A program made the translations under genes and the position numbers. From assembly GCA_025506515.1 (NCBI GenBank), contig CM046452.1, positions 43,240,983 to 43,304,982 of the forward strand: 64,000 bases of DNA, written 5' to 3'. Source of the DNA: Flaveria trinervia (lineage: Eukaryota > Streptophyta > Magnoliopsida > Asterales > Asteraceae). Every line of letters starts with the position of its first letter. Within the stretch, counting starts at the first letter, position 1. A model generated the notes under the pieces. The model did not search any database, was not told the DNA's origin, and was given only the letters and a program-made list of their open reading frames with translations. This document shows, piece after piece, positions 33,315 to 45,192 of this stretch.

Positions 33315-35382
33315 TGTAACACCTGGTTATTTATTTATTTTGAAGCCGAAGAATGAAGAAAAAGAAATAAAGTCCAAAGTCGAGGGACCAAACTCGCCAA
33401 CGAGAGAAATTTGGGTATGCGGTGATATTTGTAGGGAGAGGGCAGCCATTACCCTCTCCCCATACTCACATTTTTAGCATAGAGAGAAAGAAGAAGAGAA
33501 AAAGGGAGAAAAGTTGGTTCGGGTTGATTCGAGTGAGCAAAATCGAAGTGTAGCGTGTTGAATCGAAGATCTTCTCATTGTAGTCATTTGTGTGAGTTCT
33601 TTGGACCCTCTTTTACACATTTTTGAATGATTTTGGGGCTGGATCACATCTAAAATCGTTTTTTTAGTGTGTGCATGTCGACCAGTTTGTGTATGTGTAT
33701 GTGTGTGTATGATTTGTTTGGGTTTTGCTTTCGAGCTTGTGTGTGCTTGAATGGTATTGTAGTATGCATTCCTCAGGTTTGGGATTGTTGATTTGGGCTT
33801 AGAATGGGTTTAGATGAGCCTGGAGGTCGAAAATGGCAGATTGGGTTCGGGATGAAGTACATTGTGCTCCAGCTAGGGCTAGGCGACCGAATGGAGGCCA
33901 TACGGCCAATCAAGGTGCGATTGAGGTTCATTTGCACGATTGAGGTTCATTCGCATGACTGAGAGTTCATTCGCACGAATGAGAGCCCAGTCGCATAAAT
34001 ACTTATCCACATTAGTTCCATCCGCATTAGCTCCATTCGCATAGATTCATCCGCATTGAGTCCATCTGCATGAGGTTCATTCGCATGATTGGGTGTTCAT
34101 TCGCATGAGTGTTCATCCGCGTTGGTCCATTCACATGATGTTCAGTCGCATGGAGGCCATGCGACTGAAGGGTGCCCATATGCCCAAGTAGGGCTGGTGT
34201 ACCCAAGGAAAGTGTAGTTTTTGTACTGACTTTCGGGGGAAAGTGCAGATATAAGTTTTGACGTGAAAGTTCCCGTAAGTTCATGTAAGATGACTTTTCA
34301 GGCCTTAGAATGTATGTTGGGCATGATGATGATGATGTTGCATGATTATGCATGTTATGTGTGTATGATGTTGCCCTGTATAGTCATGATGATGTTTGTG
34401 TATGTTATGTTCCTTATTATGATGTATGTTTATCTTTCCTTATGTTGAATGATAATGAATGAATGAAACTAGTATGTAACGTAAAGCGAAAGATAGTGAA
34501 AGAGTAACTTGAAGTAAGAATGCATGCATTAATGAACAATGAAAGTAAAGAAAGTCTTGCAAGCATAGTATGTCGGGACACGCCATTAAAAGGTGTTAGC
34601 CCAATGGTGTGCGGGTTCGCTACCCCAGGAGGATGCACATCGGGGTCTTTCTTTGTGATTGACCATTTGTATGGAACCATTGTTGCTTGCCTTAGGTACT
34701 GTGACCAGAGATGCTGGGCACCGTGAATGAAGGTCTAGGCTTACGTCCGGTAGCATGAGCATGAAGGGCATAGCACATGACAATGGTATGCCTGAACTTG
34801 ACCTTAGGTATAGTGGCCAGTGGTGTTGTGCACCATGAATGAAGGTCTATGATAGGCTTAGGCCTAGTATCATGAGCATGAAGGTTAAAGTTCATGGTGT
34901 TAACGAAAAGAAAAGATGTAATGATGAACGAACGAATGAAAGTAAGATTGAATGAATGAATGGAAGTTAATAAAATGAAGAAGATAATAACTATTATCTA
35001 TGTTTATGTAAGATGTATGATCACATGAAAGTAAAGCACGGTGTTTAACGAAAGATAAAGTATGTTTTATTATAAAACTAGAACTCACTCAGCAACGCTG
35101 ACATTTATGTGTTTCCAGTTTGCAGGTAATGTTGCTCAGTATGGCACGAGGTGGCTACTCGGCTCTTTTGGATGGCATCCATTTAAATAATGCTTTTGTG
35201 ATGTAATGCAACAATGTATTTTGTAACCGGTTAACAATGTATTATTTGGTTAAAGCTTTTATAATGAAATGAGATGTCATTTTTGAATGTTTCCGCCGCA
35301 ATATTTATATAAGAGAAATGAAAATGTAGGTTTATGTGCAATGATTCACCAGCTGTAAGCATCCTGAGAACGGGGCCTTACA
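33315..35382 (+). repeat. Element B 3' LTR
   Basis: TGTAACACC to cggggccttaca, 2,068 bases, followed by attac. The motif array is at about 33890-34175. It also keeps the GC-richer block (34593-34665) found in the 5' copy. It is more diverged from the 5' LTR than the K or A pairs, consistent with B being older than A. Confidence 0.92.
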
Positions 35383-35387
35383 ATTAC

Positions 35388-36850
35388 TAAGGCATAAACA
35401 GCTGAGTATAGCTGATTTCTTGTCTGTACTCTTGATCGAACATCTCCAATGACATGTCCAAAGGATGATAAACATTTAGTCGTGATCCAGGAGTGGTGGT
35501 TATAACTACCTTATTATCCAGATTGTGAACACCAGGTTCAGTATCTGAGGCAGTGGGAGTGTGAGGTTGTGAAGTGTCAGAGGCATCAATATCAGATGCG
35601 TGTGTACTTGCAGTAGTAGGAACCTGTTCCTCCTAAGCCACCTGAATATTTCCATGTCTTCATCATTAGAGAAGGAGTCACTTATCTCAAGTGCCCCCCT
35701 GAAGAACTAGAAGACTCACCTTGTTACGCTGAGGTTGTCGAGTCCAGTGATGGTGTATTTAACACATCGTACATCATCTCGTTGATAACTCATCCTCAGG
35801 AGGGAAGAGAGGGATGTTGAAGGACTTAAAGAATCCATCACAGTCGAAAAAGAATAAGGCTCCTTTTTCGGCAAAGGGGGTGGTGTATCTCTGTACATCA
35901 ATGTTGCCCCACACTTCTACTTGAACCGTTGAGTTGTTATAAACTCTCTTATTCGGTATGTTGTATCCTAAGAAAATTCCTTCTTCGGCCTTCTCGCTGA
36001 ACTTCCTGATTGAGTTTTCTTCAGCAGTGTACATGGTGCACCAAATGGTTCGAGGTACTGCAGATTTGGTTTATGTCATTGGATAAACTCATAGCACGTT
36101 TTACCATGACGTTTGACCACTAAGACTCGATTGAGGGTGTAACATGTGTTAGCTACTGCCTCATTCCAAAATTGGATAGGCAGCTCGAGTCTGCCAGCAT
36201 CATCCGGCTGTCTCTATCAAGTTTCGATTCTTTTTCTCAGCAACTCTGTTCATTTGAGGAGTAAGGCAGATGTGAACTGGTGCATAATTCCTTTTTGTTT
36301 GCAGAATGCCTCCATCCACTGGTTCTTGAACTCGGTACCGTTGTCTGAGCGAACTTGCCTTACCTTCAGTTTGTAGAGTGACTCCAATATAGTTACCAGC
36401 TCATTGAATGATTCAAATGTCTCTGATTTGGATTTCAGAAACATCACCCAAAAAAATCTTGAGTAATCATCCATAACTACATAGCAATAAAACACTGGCA
36501 ATGCTCTTTATACTAATTGGGCCAAACAATTCCACATGAAGAAGCTCAAGAGGCAAGTCATTGAGTGAACTTTCTTTGCCTTATGAGACTTCTTTGTCTG
36601 TTTCCCTTTCTTACATGCGACACAAAAATCCAGTAATTGGAAGTTCTTAACATTTACTCCATGCACTATATCATTCTGGATCAAGTGATTCATCTTTTGT
36701 GGATTAATGTGTCCCATTCTCCTATGCCAGGAGATGGAGTCTTTCTCTTTTGCCTTTGACAAGAAGCATTGTACATTATGATCAGTTGTGGAGGCTGTTG
36801 ATAGGTCCAAGACATACAAATCGCTATATCATGAAGCTGACATAAAACTT
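35388..36850 (-). pseudogene. Element E integrase and INT-RT linker
   Basis: On the minus strand, the pre-integrase zinc region ISWHRRMGHINPQKMNHL...CVACKKGK (36580-36750) has intact His and Cys positions. The core has VMDDYSRFFWVMF (first D), VRSDNGTEFKNQW (second D) and a VAEKKNR block near 36220 with the glutamate in another frame. Then come GYNIPNKRVYN-type linker sequence and a low-complexity spacer to 35388, where B cut the element. Several stops. Confidence 0.87.
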
Positions 36851-37224
36851 GGTCCTCCAGGATGACATAGTCCTTTTTGAGAACATAGCACTTCGTGTTG
36901 TCAAATACAACCTTGAATTCTTTGTCACATATCTGGGAGACAGAAAGTAAGTTATTTTAAAGTTGTGGAACATAGTTTACCTTATCAACTTCACTTTCTA
37001 GTTTCCCACTTCGCCTTGTGCAGTGATATATCCTCCTTTATTTCCAGCAAATAAAACGTGTTCTCCATAATTTGTTTGAATTTGACAGGAGAGACAGGTT
37101 CCCAGTCATGTGCCTTGATGCCCTACTATCAACAATCCAGGTATTTGTAGTAGCACTATAGCAGACACCCTACACATTCAAAGGAAATGATTAGTTTAGG
37201 TTAGGGACCCAAGCCTTAACTGGC
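36851..37224 (-). pseudogene. Element E protease
   Basis: The minus-strand block IVDSRASRHMTGN lies at 37098-37136. The glycine of the catalytic DSG is arginine (codon agg at 37122-37124), which should inactivate it; K retains DSG. The downstream protease region to 36851 is frame-broken. Solo LTR F splits it from gag at 37229. Confidence 0.8.
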
Positions 37225-37229
37225 TTGAG

Positions 37230-38927
37230 TGTAACACCCAGTTATTTATTTATTTTGATGTCGACAAAAGAAGGAAAAGAAATAAAACCCAAGTCTAGGG
37301 GTAAAAAGTGTCCAAAAGGACAAAATGTTTGAAAAGTTGGTGATAAAGATGGCATGGTCGCCCATCACCCTTTCTACACACAATTTTTATATTTTAGAGA
37401 GAGAAAGCATCAGGAAGCAGAGAAACTCTCGGTTGGAAGAGAAAGAAGAAGAAAAGTGTGAATTCAAGTGGGTTCTAGGCGGTTGAATTCAATTTGCAAA
37501 TGAGTTTGGGAAGAAAGTCATACTCAAGAGTTGCAAAGGTGAGTTCTAGAACCCCCTGCTTCTACACATTTTTAACTGATTTTTGGGAATGGAAATGCAT
37601 GAATGTATGTTTTCATTAAATCGGGTTTCAGACCCGTATGCTTGATTGTGTGTATGTTGATGTTATGATGCGATGTGTGACTATGTTCATGCTTGTGGAT
37701 GTACGATGGGATTTCTAAGGCATACAGGGTAAGATCTAACAATAGAACATGATGAATGGTGTATGGGGATGTAATCTAATGTTTTATGCTCATGTGTTAA
37801 GTTTTCGAATCTACCTAAGTGTTGGAAAGTAAATGCGGATGAGTAATGGGAAGAAATGCGGATGGACAGTTAATACGGATGAGCATTAGCTTAAGTATGG
37901 GATATGCGGATGGCTAATTCGGATGAGTAAGGTCAATGCGGATGAGCATTGACTTAAGTATGGGAAATGTGGATGGCTAATGCGGATGAGTAAGGCTAAT
38001 GCGGATGAGAAAGTCTAAGTGTGAACGAATGTGGACAACTAATGCGGATGAAGCATTGGGAAATGCGAATGAAGCATGAGAAATGCAGATGAATAAAAGG
38101 CTAATGCGGATGAACAAAAGGCTAATGTGGATGAACTATAGCAAATGCGGATGAACCCTTAAACTGTTTTCTGACTTCTGGGAAAAGGATGAAATGTAGG
38201 CTTTGACTTGGGAGGTTCCTGGGGCTACGTAGGTTGACTGTTTGAGGTCCTAGTTGTTATGATGGGCATGTTATGATGTATGATTGGTGCATATGCATGA
38301 TAATGATGATGTTGCATGACTATGCATGTTATGTATGTATGATGTTGCCCTGTATGGTGTTGATGACTGTGTATGATATATTCCTTATTATGATGTATGT
38401 TTATCTTTCTAGTGGCTTTATGTGTTATGTTAATGAATGAAGTGAATGTATTAAGTAACATAAAGTGAAAGATAAAGAAAAGAGGAACATGAAGTAAGAA
38501 TGCATGCACTAATGAATGATAAAACTAAAAAAGTCTTACAAGCATAGTATGTCGGGACACGCCATAAGAGGTGTTAGCCTAACGGTGTGCGGGTTCGCTA
38601 CCCCGGGAGGATGCACATCGGGGTCTTTCTTTGTGATTGACAATTTGTATAACCCCATTGCTGCATACCCTTGGTATTGCTTAGTATCGCACGAGGTGGC
38701 TACTCAGGTCTTTTGGGATGGCATCCACTTATTTAGTGCTTTTGTGATGTAATGCAACAATGTATTTTGTAACTGATTAACGATGTATTATTTTGCAAAA
38801 GTTTTTATAATGAAATGAGATGTCATTTTTGAATGTTTCCGCGACAATATTTATGGAAGAGAAATGAAAATGTATGTTTTTTTGTAATGATTTACTAGCT
38901 GTAAGCGTCCGGGAATGGGGCCTTACA
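37230..38927 (+). mobile_element. Solo LTR F (gypsy, relative of B and C)
   Basis: 1,698 bases, TGTAACACC to ggggccttaca, flanked by ttgag (37225-37229) and ttggg (38928-38932), one mismatch. No internal domain. It carries about sixteen aatgcggatga units (37831-38158), which are the reverse complement of the tcatccgcatt units in the B LTR, and the same GC-richer block (38570-38645). It inserted into E pol on the opposite strand. Confidence 0.9.
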
Positions 38928-38932
38928 TTGGG

Positions 38933-39935
38933 TGACCCGGAGGAATCACATATCATAAACTCAACCCACTGTCCATTTGAGGGTGGAGTCATATCATTCT
39001 TTTTCTTGTTCTCATTATCAGACACCGGACTTGACTTTTCTTTCCATAATCCAGTTTTGTGTAAGGCGTGTTTGTGATAAATAGACGACTGGCTTATGGT
39101 TTGAACTTTATGTTCACTAATTCTTTTGGGTGGAGTGATAGAACTCCTTTTCTAAGAACTTGTTTTAGTATCATGAAGTTCAATTTTCTTTCTTGGTGTC
39201 TGATAATAAGGATATTTAGAAGCGATGTGTCCATACTTTCCATAATTGTAGCATGATCTACTTTCTACATGTGATGGAATTGTCTCTTTGGGGAAGTGTG
39301 TGACACAGGTGTGACTTTAGTCTATTTGGGTTTTGACACTTGTTTAGATGTTTCAACTTCTTTAACAAAATTCATTTTTTGAACATTTTTAACAACTTTA
39401 CCCTTTTGTTTATTTGGACGAAGACATGGTGCATGTGGTTGGTTAACTTGTTTGGTCTTTTTGGGTTCAGAAATAGGCATGTTTGAACCTGTCTTTACCT
39501 TATCCTTTTCAAATTGTTCATCCAAATTGACAATAGGCATCTTACCTTTAAATTTTAAAGTGACCTCATCTGTTTAGCGACAGATTCAACCGATTTACTC
39601 GTGGAATCTGGATCATTAAGTAGAGGAGTGGACACCACATGATCCTTGATTGGATTGTTATTTTTGGTCTACATTTAACATTCAACAAGATCTCATGTGG
39701 TGGTGGAACCACTTTGTAAACCAACCCCTCCCCGTTGTTATGTTCTTTCACTAAGTGCTAGACTATGTGAGAAGAACTCGTCCAACTGTGTAGTTTTTGT
39801 TTAATGAGTTGACTTCTACTTCCAAAACTGCTTTTTCTTTCTTAGTTTCTTCCAAGGAGTTTAAATAGAACTTTATGTCATTTGCTTGATTAAAAAAAAA
39901 ACAACTTCGGTTTCCCTTAGTTGTTTATTTAAAAG
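38933..39935 (-). pseudogene. Element E gag-protease spacer with decayed second knuckle
   Basis: Minus-strand reading shows a Lys/Ser-rich spacer with CYNYGKYGHIASKY near 39205-39250, a CCHC knuckle with two cysteines changed to tyrosine. It also shows Pro/Lys-rich segments (39322-39540) and a Lys/Asn-rich stretch. It is the equivalent of 17761-19520 in K. Frames are broken at many points. Confidence 0.6.
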
Positions 39936-41697
39936 TTCTATTTTTTCTTTATATGTGTGCTCATTTTGTTTAAAATCCTCTTAGCTTCTGTGCACAGTTG
40001 TAGGTCATTTACTAAGATATCATTGTGATCTAATAACCTAGCAAAATTTGAATCTATGCTTTCTCTAAATTTATTACATTCATTACAAGCATGACTTTCA
40101 AAAAGTTGGTCTTTGGTACTTACCTGTGAAGATTCAGTTGAATGAGCCATCATAGCAGAGTTTGACTGTTCGGGTGCTGGTGATTCTGAACAAGTTGTTT
40201 TGAGACCTTCTTCACTCAGGTGATTGACCACATTCACAGTATCTTCATTATTTGACATCACTAGTCCCACTATGATTTCACCTTCGCTTTTAGAGTCGCC
40301 ATCCAAAACCTCAACACAAGCAATCTTGGACTCTCCCGGAGAAACGAAACGAAAGGTCCAATCTTGCCCTTCGTCGTCTTGCGTAGTCAAGGCTTTAGTA
40401 TCTTTGCTTGACGAGGTAGCACCACTGGTGGGTTTGTCTTCACGATTGAAGGTTGAGAATGGATTACCATTACCTGTCTTCTTGGGCTTAACATATTCAT
40501 CTTTAAAATGCCCCTTCTCTCCATAGTTAAAGCACGTAACTTTGGTTTTATCAAAACCAAAGGTAGTTTCTTTAATGGCTATCAAGTTTTGTCCAGTCTT
40601 TTTTAAAAACTTCTTCGCCCTTCGGACAACACTAGCCAATGCCCACATGATATCCATTCTCTTGAATTCAGTTTCATCCACCTCCTCGTACTCTTCATCT
40701 GCGAGATGGCATTTTCCAATCTTCCCCGCAACTAGGCCATCATAGGAGTGAACAACCACTGCTAAGAGATCCATGTGCTCCTTTGCCACCTCCACAGTAA
40801 TATTACCGAGATTCTCGGTCTTTAACTTTGTAGTATTTGCTTCAGGTGTCATATATTGGGTGCAAGATGACCCTGACGTGTCAGATCCTGAAGTAGTAGC
40901 TTGGGAAGGACCTGCTGAACTAGACACAAATGTCATTTGAAGTGGTGCTCCTGAACTAGTTGGAGTGGAAGATGAGTTATAAAGTGACTGGTTCTGATCA
41001 TATGATCCTTTCTAAGACCTGTACTTCATCCTCAATTCTTCCTCTCTCAGTTTCAGAATGAAATCATTAATATCCAACTTCGCCAGCATATCATTCTGTC
41101 TTAGATTTGACATAAACAAAACCGACTTTTCTGACAAGCGATCTGCAAAACTCGACACCTTGTCTTCCATGGACGTGGTTACCCCATGAGTGTGCAGCTC
41201 ACTCATCAAGTGGTAGAAACAGTCGATGACGTCATCCAGACTCTCTTTTCCTATCAAAGAGAAGTTATCAAACTCCTTCTTCAAAGCCTTTGCCTTTAAT
41301 GCCTTCAATGTTGCATTCCCGTCATACGTTTTTCAAGAGCCTCCCATAACTTCTTGGCTTGTTTGTTCTCAGAAAACTAATAGAATATATCCTTAGGAAA
41401 TGATGGGGTCAACAAAGCATACACCTTCTTCTCAACATTGTATTTCACCTTTTGGCTATCAGTCATGCCACCCAGGGTAAGTTTAACCTAATCAGCACCA
41501 ACCGGCATACTATAACCTGTCTCAATTGATTCCCACAGATTGGGATCAACTCCATTTAGGTATATCTCGAACCTTTGCTTCCATTGTGGGTAATCATATA
41601 ACGTTATGAGTTTAGGGGGTTTATTGTAATTCCCAATTTCATTTTCCAGAAGTAAAAGGTTCTGGATCCGTGAGTCCTTTCTAGAAGTAAACATTGA
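39936..41697 (-). pseudogene. Element E gag
   Basis: It starts near 41697 and is colinear with A gag: NLLLLENEIGNYNKPPKL, WKQRFEIYLNGVDPNLWESI, YHLMSELHTHGV, LDINDFILKLREE. The last open part (39938-40936) runs 332 codons. Its knuckle CFNYGEKGHFKDEY has lost two cysteines to tyrosine, both by G-to-A change on the coding strand. Stops lie near 41010 and 41310-41490. Confidence 0.88.
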
Positions 41698-42190
41698 GTA
41701 CCAATCTTCAATATCTATTAACTTTGAACTTCAAACTGAAACTTATTCACTCATGTGAATGGAGAGGTCCTAATGAATCAATCATGTGATTGAACAAATG
41801 CGGATAAGGCAATCGTGCGATTGGACAAATGCGGATGAATAGTCATGTGATTGGGCAAATGTAGATGAACAATGCGAATAGGAGTGTTCAGTCGTACGAA
41901 TGGATAGACGACTGAGTTCAATCGTGCGTATGGGAGGTGTTAGTGAGTTCAATCGTGTCATTGAGTCAATCGTGTGACTGAAGGCTGCTGGTTTTGAAAA
42001 TTCAAGGGTTTTTGGTACTTTGACAGAAAATTACGATTTTTCACTAACCCTAATCTGTCGTAAGCCTAAAAACGTGAACTTTTAGATCTGGAGACGTCAA
42101 AAACACTGTTTTACTCCAAAAGATGGTGTTTTTGAATGAAAACGTGATTTTTACACCAAAACTGATCGAATCACACGCAAAATCAAGAGC
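41698..42190 (-). repeat. Element E leader with motif array
   Basis: It lies between the primer site and gag on the minus strand. At about 41755-41990 it carries the TCGCACGAYTGA-type units (as caatcgtgcgattgg, cagtcgtacgaatgg in plus-strand reading), matching the leader array in A (7655-7890). Confidence 0.7.
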
Positions 42191-42201
42191 CAAAGATACC
42201 A
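42191..42201 (-). other. Element E primer binding site, decayed
   Basis: The minus strand reads tggtatctttg just after the LTR end, against tggtatcagag in the other elements. Confidence 0.65.
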
Positions 42202-42203
42202 GT

Positions 42204-42922
42204 TGTTAGTGGGCCATGTACGATGGAGTACTAACTGATTCTACACATATAACAAATCAGATAGTGTGGAATTCTATTGATTGGCGACCCAATCAGGGAG
42301 AACATAGTTCAGATCAATCTAACGATTAATGAAACGTTAAGAACGATTATAACACGATCAACTGTGATCTATGAACTTGGAACAGGTTTTCTTCAGTCTT
42401 TGGACGGCTAGGGTACGATTATGTGCATAGATATTCGAATTGTTATGCTATTCCACCAATTAGGTGGTATTTATAGGTTAGGGTCTTCCAATCGTATGAC
42501 TGAATCATGCGATTCATCCATCCGTACGACTGAAGGTTTACTTGTGCGACTGAGTCAATCTTATGTCTCAATCGTGTGACTGATCTAGTCTCTTGGTTCA
42601 GTCAAGCGACTGGTCCATTAGCATGAGGTATTCATGCGTATGGTCCATTAGCATGGTCCATTTGCATGGTCCATTTGCATGAGGACTTCATACGATTAAG
42701 TTTGAACACATTTCTCAATCATTATTGACTAAGAATTATGTACAACAACCACAAACCTATATAGTTAGTTCACTATTAATTATCACACAATAAACAATGA
42801 AATATTAAACATTATAAGCATCAACCACATATTGTATTTCATTCATACCCATTCAATACATATATGTAAGACATGATAGACATTTACATTAAGCTCCTAA
42901 ACTAGGTACATATGTATCAACG
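42204..42922 (-). repeat. Element E 5' LTR
   Basis: 719 bases; the minus strand starts CGTTGATACATATG and ends gtacatggcccactaaca. It shares the layout of the A LTR (motif array at about 42485-42695, ctataaatacc box, ccctagccgtcc block, conserved U5) but is clearly more diverged. It has no partner LTR in the window. Confidence 0.87.
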
Positions 42923-43670
42923 AAACAAACAAACTATTAAAATAAAAACATCTTATAAACCTTCACATAAGTTCAAAACAAAATCATAAAATTAAACCTT
43001 AATGTTTAACTAAGTTGTACCTTAGCCGGACATGGCAAGTAGAACAATAAAAAAAAATTAATAAATAAAATCTTACTAATCAAAGTCTCAAAATAATTGA
43101 AATTGCTTCCAACAAAACCGGGAAGCCACAAAGATTTTCTTTTGTCTTCCGCAGCAAACGTTGTCGACCAGTGTTCCCATTCCAAGCTTTTCTATTTTTT
43201 CTTCTTGATCGATCCTACAGCCCCACCAAGATGCCTTCACTTTAAAACTTTTCAGCCCTATTTATCATGCATCTTTTCCTCTAATAACTCATATTATATA
43301 TAAGGTTTTGGATTTGAATTCTTTTATAAGGCATTAAAATTTTCCAAACATAATGATATTTTCTTTTAAGCCCCTCGTTTTTTTTCTTTCTTCTCTTCTA
43401 ATTCCATGAACCTACAAAACTCATCAAAACATACAAAAGTAGATTCTATCCCAAAAAAACTACTATTATATAAAATAAACAAAAAATGCATGCAAGTAAT
43501 GAAAAATATATGCTAAAATATACTCTAAAATTACATAATTAAAATATAATTAATTAGGGTTTGGCCCTTGGGCAGATCTCGAGACATAGTAACCGGGAAT
43601 TAATGGATAAAGAAGAGTAATAGATAATAAACAAACAAAAGTCTTAATGATAAAGTATTGATAAAGTGAC
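42923..43670. other. AT-rich DNA without recognised genes
   Basis: I see no coding region, array or LTR. Short open frames are AT-rich and unsupported. This may be host intergenic DNA or very old repeat. Confidence 0.6.
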
Positions 43671-44074
43671 GGTCTATAAATGTTTGTTCTTGTGATAACT
43701 ACTTTGGAGTGATACAGTTAACATATCTTACTAAAAGATTATCTGATAAAGTAAACCTAGAACTAACTTAGCGAAGCTGACTTTTGTAAGGGTATTAGTT
43801 TGACAAGTGAGGTGTTGGGCATAGTAGGATGGGGATATGGATCCAAAGCTTCTTGGTAACTGAATACTGGCATATCAAATCTTAGAAGATTGTTAAACAC
43901 TCTTTTAAGACTTGTTTGATGTATTTAAGACTATGTTAATGTTTCTTTGAATTATGTCATGACGAGTAAGAATTAAAGTAATTTTTGGTGCAATGTTAAC
44001 TTGAATAAATACATTAAATCTTTGATGTATTGTGAAAGACTAACTGTGAGGTTTCCTGGAACCAAGGCCTTACA
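43671..44074 (+). repeat. Decayed gypsy LTR remnant
   Basis: The stretch resembles the 3' part of the B/C/F LTRs: ctagaactaacttagcgaag (compare ctagaactcactcagcaacg), a gttgggcatagtaggatgg block, and an end ggaaccaaggccttaca. The start is not clear and there is no internal domain or target duplication. Confidence 0.45.
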
Positions 44075-44903
44075 AACCTTTTGAAAGAAGTAAGAAGTTG
44101 ATTCTCAAATACACCATACACATTATAGGCACTTGGTCATTTTCTTATTAGTGATCTCATCATAAAAATTAGAACAAAATTCAAGAAAGAGAACATGACT
44201 GAAGTGCTCTAATACATGAATATCATCAAGATATTCTATGAAAATTTGATCAAAACAGAATGTCTCTCCATTAAAAAGAAAGTGTAATATATTGGCACCT
44301 TTTGGAAATTATGATCTTCCTTCCTAAATCTACAAAACAGAAAAAATGTTCCCACAGTTATATATGATTAAAACAACATTAGATTGTAAAAGACCAACTT
44401 ACTTTCCTAAAGGTGCCAAGATCATCAACTTACTTTTTATTGTTAATGACCAATATCAATGCCCAATTCAAACACCAATCAAAAGTTGATTATTAGGTTC
44501 AATTATGTGGGTTATATAACCCCAATGTGAGTCACCGTGACTCTATCCATAACATCTATATAATATGTACTTATCAATCTAAAGTATATTAGGTCTAAAG
44601 GTCATGATTCTATACACACATATAACATTTTAGTCTTCAAACCAACCTTTCACGACCAAAATGAGATATATTTATGTAACTAACCTCAATGAAAACAGCA
44701 AACACTTACTACCATATTGGTAATACCATTAAAACTACATTACAAACCTATTAGTTGTGATTCTACAAAAAGTATGAAACACAATATTTAACACTCTTAA
44801 TGATCGAATAAACTTATTACTATATCAACAAGAAAATAATATATTCTTTATAATTGAACTCTTGATATATAGTTAGATAAAAATAGACCAATATATATCC
44901 ATT
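44075..44903. other. AT-rich DNA without recognised genes
   Basis: Nothing recognisable on either strand up to the target duplication of D at 44904. Confidence 0.6.
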
Positions 44904-44908
44904 AGGTA

Positions 44909-45192
44909 TCTGACATTTGGTAATATTCCCGTTACCAAACTCCGTTAGTTCCGTTAAATCTTGCATACACGTGTCGTGAGCACACACTAGTTGTCGTTGA
45001 ACGTTGGTGATTTAATAATGATAATCTATGATAAACAATAATAATCTAATTAATAATGTTGATCATTAGTTGTGATTATGTGGTTCATGAATTTATAGAA
45101 TTTTAAATGTTTATTTTATAAGTCCTACGCGATAACGTGACAACGTGTTACATATATATTCTATGTGTTATGTGACTTGTTGTAAATGCTAA
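44909..45192 (+). repeat. Element D 5' LTR, left part
   Basis: It starts TCTGACAT (TGTGACAT in the 3' LTR) and continues to gctaa (45188-45192), where C entered. It matches 61261 onward but has only a short tatata run where the 3' copy has a long TA tract. Confidence 0.9.

Larger units (their letters stand above)
4109..35382 (+). mobile_element. Element B: Ty3/gypsy chromovirus, split by element A
   Basis: A full-length gypsy element flanked by the duplication attac (4104-4108 and 35383-35387) inside pol of E. Order: 5' LTR 4109-6194, primer site 6198-6209, gag (split at 6724/28863), protease, RT, RNase H, integrase, chromodomain-like end at 33232, purine tract, 3' LTR 33315-35382. Without element A and its duplicated target it is about 9.1 kb. 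It is the same family as C but a different subfamily (LTRs 2.07-2.09 kb against 1.88-1.89 kb). Many stops and frameshifts make it inactive. Confidence 0.93.
1334..42922 (-). mobile_element. Element E: decayed Sirevirus-like Ty1/copia retrotransposon, minus strand, host of the nest
   Basis: Read on the minus strand from 42922: 5' LTR, primer site, gag, protease, integrase, RT, RNase H and about 430 bases of 3' noncoding sequence (1334-1765). That last part matches the region after RNase H in element A (about 9849-10310) and includes a decayed purine tract near 1645-1665. The extra 3' ORF and 3' LTR are absent; the element stops at the junction with G at 1333/1334. It is interrupted by H (2352-3080), B (4109-35382) and F (37230-38927), each with target duplications. 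It is the oldest layer of the left half, with many stops, and its LTR is clearly diverged from those of A, G and H. Confidence 0.9.

Noticed and set aside
42923..44903. Host genes between E and D
   Set aside because: Only short AT-rich frames; no recognisable domain, and part of it is a decayed LTR.
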